Shown here: piece by piece, positions 4,839 through 6,226 of the stretch
Layout of the letters: each line of letters opens with the position of its first letter
How positions within the stretch are numbered: position 1 is the stretch's first letter
From: an uncultured Oscillospiraceae bacterium
GTDB taxonomy: Bacteria; Bacillota; Clostridia; Oscillospirales; Oscillospiraceae
Length of the DNA stretch: 6,226 bases
Direction: 5' to 3'
Assembly: GCA_934668605.1 (NCBI GenBank)
Contig: CAKUNY010000122.1
Location: 1 to 6,226 of the forward strand
Made by a program: the position numbers and the translations under genes
Notes under the pieces: generated by a model
Databases searched by the model: none
What the model was told of the DNA's origin: nothing
Seen by the model: the letters and a program-made list of their open reading frames with translations, nothing else

Positions 4839-5738
4839 CTATACGCCGGTCAGGCGATGAAGAACCGTCTGCTGGTCGCGCTCGATCTGCGCGGTGAGCT
4901 CCGGAAGAGACGAAAAATGCTGCTCCGGACGCACCTGAAACAAAAGCTCCAGCCGCAGAAACTTTCCGTAGAGATTTCCCGAGAAGCCCAGAAGCGACGC
5001 TTCGGCCACCGGGCGCGGCAGCTCATGCACCGTCGGGTGTACGCCGAGGTTCACTGCCGTGGGATACCTTCCGAGCTCGCCCGCGTCCGCCCAGCCGCCG
5101 TAGACCCCGAAGGCCGGGACAAGAAGGGAAGCATCCAATGCGAGATTTGCCGTCGGAAGGCCCAACGTGCGCCCCCGGCTGTCTCCATGCTGCACAATGC
5201 CGGATATGATGTGCCCGTGCCCCAGAAAGCGCACGGCCTCTTCCATCCGGCCCTCTTTCAAAAGCCTGCGAAGATAGGTTGAGCTCACGGTCACGCCGTC
5301 CAGCTTCACTTCCCCGATCACATCGCAGCCAAGGCCGAGCGCGCGGCACTTTTCTGTGAGCCGTTCGGCGTTTCCAAATCCGCGCGCGCCGAAATGATAG
5401 TCGTGCCCACAGACCAGGTGACACGCATGGAGCTCGCGGACGAGGTAATCCTCCACAAAGGCCTCCCAGTCCATGTTCATCATGTCCCTGTCAAAATGGC
5501 AAAAGATCACGTCTTCGATTCCATAGAGCGACTGCATCAGGTGCTTTCGCTCGTCCATGGTGTTCAGAAGCTCCGTCGGCGTTCCGAACACGAGCGTGTC
5601 CGGGTGCGTGTCGAAGCTCATGGCCGCGGGAATTGCGCCGAGCGCTTTTGCCCGTTCGCATGTTTTTTTCAGCAGCGCGCCATGGCCGATGTGGACCCCA
5701 TCGAAAAAGCCCAGCGCGATAACACGTCGTTCGTTCAA
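4839..5738 (-). CDS. ribF: Bifunctional riboflavin kinase / FAD synthetase
   Basis: Cytoplasmic enzyme that phosphorylates riboflavin to FMN and adenylylates FMN to FAD. It has 299 residues, slightly short because the nucleotide-binding motif GFFDGVHIGH (10-19) starts almost at once, without the usual extra N-terminal strand. The N-terminal FAD synthetase domain (1 to about 165) contains that HxGH-type motif, SFDTHP (41-46), the CGHDYHFGARGFGN stretch (110-123) and VSSTYLR (151-157). The riboflavin kinase domain (about 175-299) contains GDSRGRTLGLPTANL (185-199), FGVYGGW (210-216), NLGVHPT (230-236) and the expected catalytic glutamate E246, followed by GNLYGKFLRLELLFQVRPEQHF. Both active sites appear intact. 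The start codon is TTG at 5738 with a GAGGT ribosome binding site 9 bases upstream, overlapping the truB stop as TTGA. This indicates coupled translation in the usual truB-ribF order. Confidence 0.96.
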   Translation of the reverse strand: MNERRVIALGFFDGVHIGHGALLKKTCERAKALGAIPAAMSFDTHPDTLVFGTPTELLNTMDERKHLMQSLYGIEDVIFCHFDRDMMNMDWEAFVEDYLVRELHACHLVCGHDYHFGARGFGNAERLTEKCRALGLGCDVIGEVKLDGVTVSSTYLRRLLKEGRMEEAVRFLGHGHIISGIVQHGDSRGRTLGLPTANLALDASLLVPAFGVYGGWADAGELGRYPTAVNLGVHPTVHELPRPVAEASLLGFSGNLYGKFLRLELLFQVRPEQHFSSLPELTAQIERDQQTVLHRLTGV

Positions 5739-6226
5739 GCTTTTGTTACCTCAAAAAAGCTCTTGACTGTAGTGAGAACTGTGTTCTCAACCTTGCCCAA
5801 GAGCAGAAATTCTCCTGTGATGCTGTAGACCCGGTACGTGCCAGGGGCAAAGTGCCAATCTTTCACCTGCGCGCCGTTGCGCAGCTTTTCCGCCTGTCCG
5901 AGCTCGACGATGAGCGGCGGGTATTCGGCAAAAAGCGCGTCGACGGGCATTAAAAGCGCCTGCGGGTCGTTTTCCTTCGTGAATTCCAGAAGCTGCTCAA
6001 TGGTAATGGCTTGCCCGAGGGTAAACATCCCGGCCTTCGTTCGCCGAAGAGACGACATACACGCGCCGCAGCCGAGCGCCCGGCCAATGTCATGGCAGAG
6101 CGTGCGGACATATGTCCCCTTCGAGCAGCGCACGCGGATCGTATAGTCGGAGTCTTCGCCGCCTAAGAGCTCCAGCTCGAAAATTGTAATCCGCCGGGGC
6201 GTTCGCGCGACCTCTTTTCCCTTGCG
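5735..6226 (-). CDS. truB: tRNA pseudouridine(55) synthase TruB, 3' part only
   Basis: TruB converts uridine 55 in the T-loop of tRNAs to pseudouridine and also acts as a tRNA-folding chaperone. The reading frame is open to the window edge, so the gene is cut by the window, not by mutation. The 163 visible residues cover the second half. They begin RKGKEVARTPRRITI (the usual ARxGxxVERxPRxVxI block), then VRCSKGTYVRTLCHDIG (32-48), GACMSSLRRTKAGMF (52-66), and a C-terminal PUA-like region ending near LLLGKV. The catalytic aspartate and the N-terminal tRNA-binding part lie beyond 6226. An apparent internal start at 6133 (GTG) is a valine inside the conserved CSKGTY block, not a real start. The stop overlaps the ribF start by three bases in TTGA. 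The neighbour order matches the distal end of the rbfA-truB-ribF cluster. Confidence 0.95.
   Translation of the reverse strand, partial: RKGKEVARTPRRITIFELELLGGEDSDYTIRVRCSKGTYVRTLCHDIGRALGCGACMSSLRRTKAGMFTLGQAITIEQLLEFTKENDPQALLMPVDALFAEYPPLIVELGQAEKLRNGAQVKDWHFAPGTYRVYSITGEFLLLGKVENTVLTTVKSFFEVTKA
5748..5752 (-). promoter_or_regulatory. Ribosome binding site of ribF inside truB
   Basis: GAGGT on the minus strand lies in the last codons of truB, 9 bases before the TTG at 5738. No ATG or GTG codon occurs in frame near it, which supports the TTG start. Confidence 0.75.

Noticed and set aside
4710..5282. A 190-codon plus-strand frame across the MATE start and ribF
   Set aside because: It is antisense to ribF and has no recognisable domain or ribosome binding site, so it is a shadow frame.

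Overview
The window looks like chromosomal DNA of a GC-rich, low-oxygen-type Firmicute, most likely a gut clostridium of the Oscillospiraceae/Ruminococcaceae kind. This is inferred from the protein flavour (SerRS, MscL, MATE and RibF variants), strong AGGAGG-type ribosome binding sites, TTG start codons, and GC-rich third codon positions broken by AT-rich intergenic DNA. No phage, plasmid, CRISPR or defence genes are visible.

Layout: the left half is read on the plus strand. It holds serS (23-1348, complete seryl-tRNA synthetase), then a 107-bp inverted-repeat element (1376-1482) that begins GTAG and ends CTAC with a hairpin in each arm, the architecture of a REPIN (paired REP sequences). Next come mscL (1552-1989, large mechanosensitive channel), a long nested terminator hairpin (2051-2112) butted against a good sigma-A-type promoter (2121-2149), and a sensor-kinase-like protein (2225-3292). 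The kinase-like protein keeps the ATPase fold, but a glutamine sits where the phosphoacceptor histidine is expected. A strong hairpin with a T-tract (3305-3350) closes this side.

The right half is read on the minus strand and converges on that terminator. From the right edge inward it holds the 3' part of truB (tRNA pseudouridine-55 synthase), ribF (FAD synthetase/riboflavin kinase) translationally coupled to it by a TTGA stop/start overlap, a small terminator-like hairpin (4802-4820), and a MATE-family efflux transporter. truB-ribF is the common tail of the bacterial nusA-infB-rbfA cluster.

Most genes are housekeeping (translation, flavin cofactors, osmotic safety valve, efflux). Three start sites were reset from sequence evidence: the kinase-like gene starts at 2225 rather than an upstream ATG that overlaps its -10 box, the transporter starts at a TTG at 4731, and ribF starts at a TTG at 5738. 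The points most worth a second look are the REPIN-like element and the His-to-Gln kinase-like protein. I do not see evidence for a wholly new multi-gene system.
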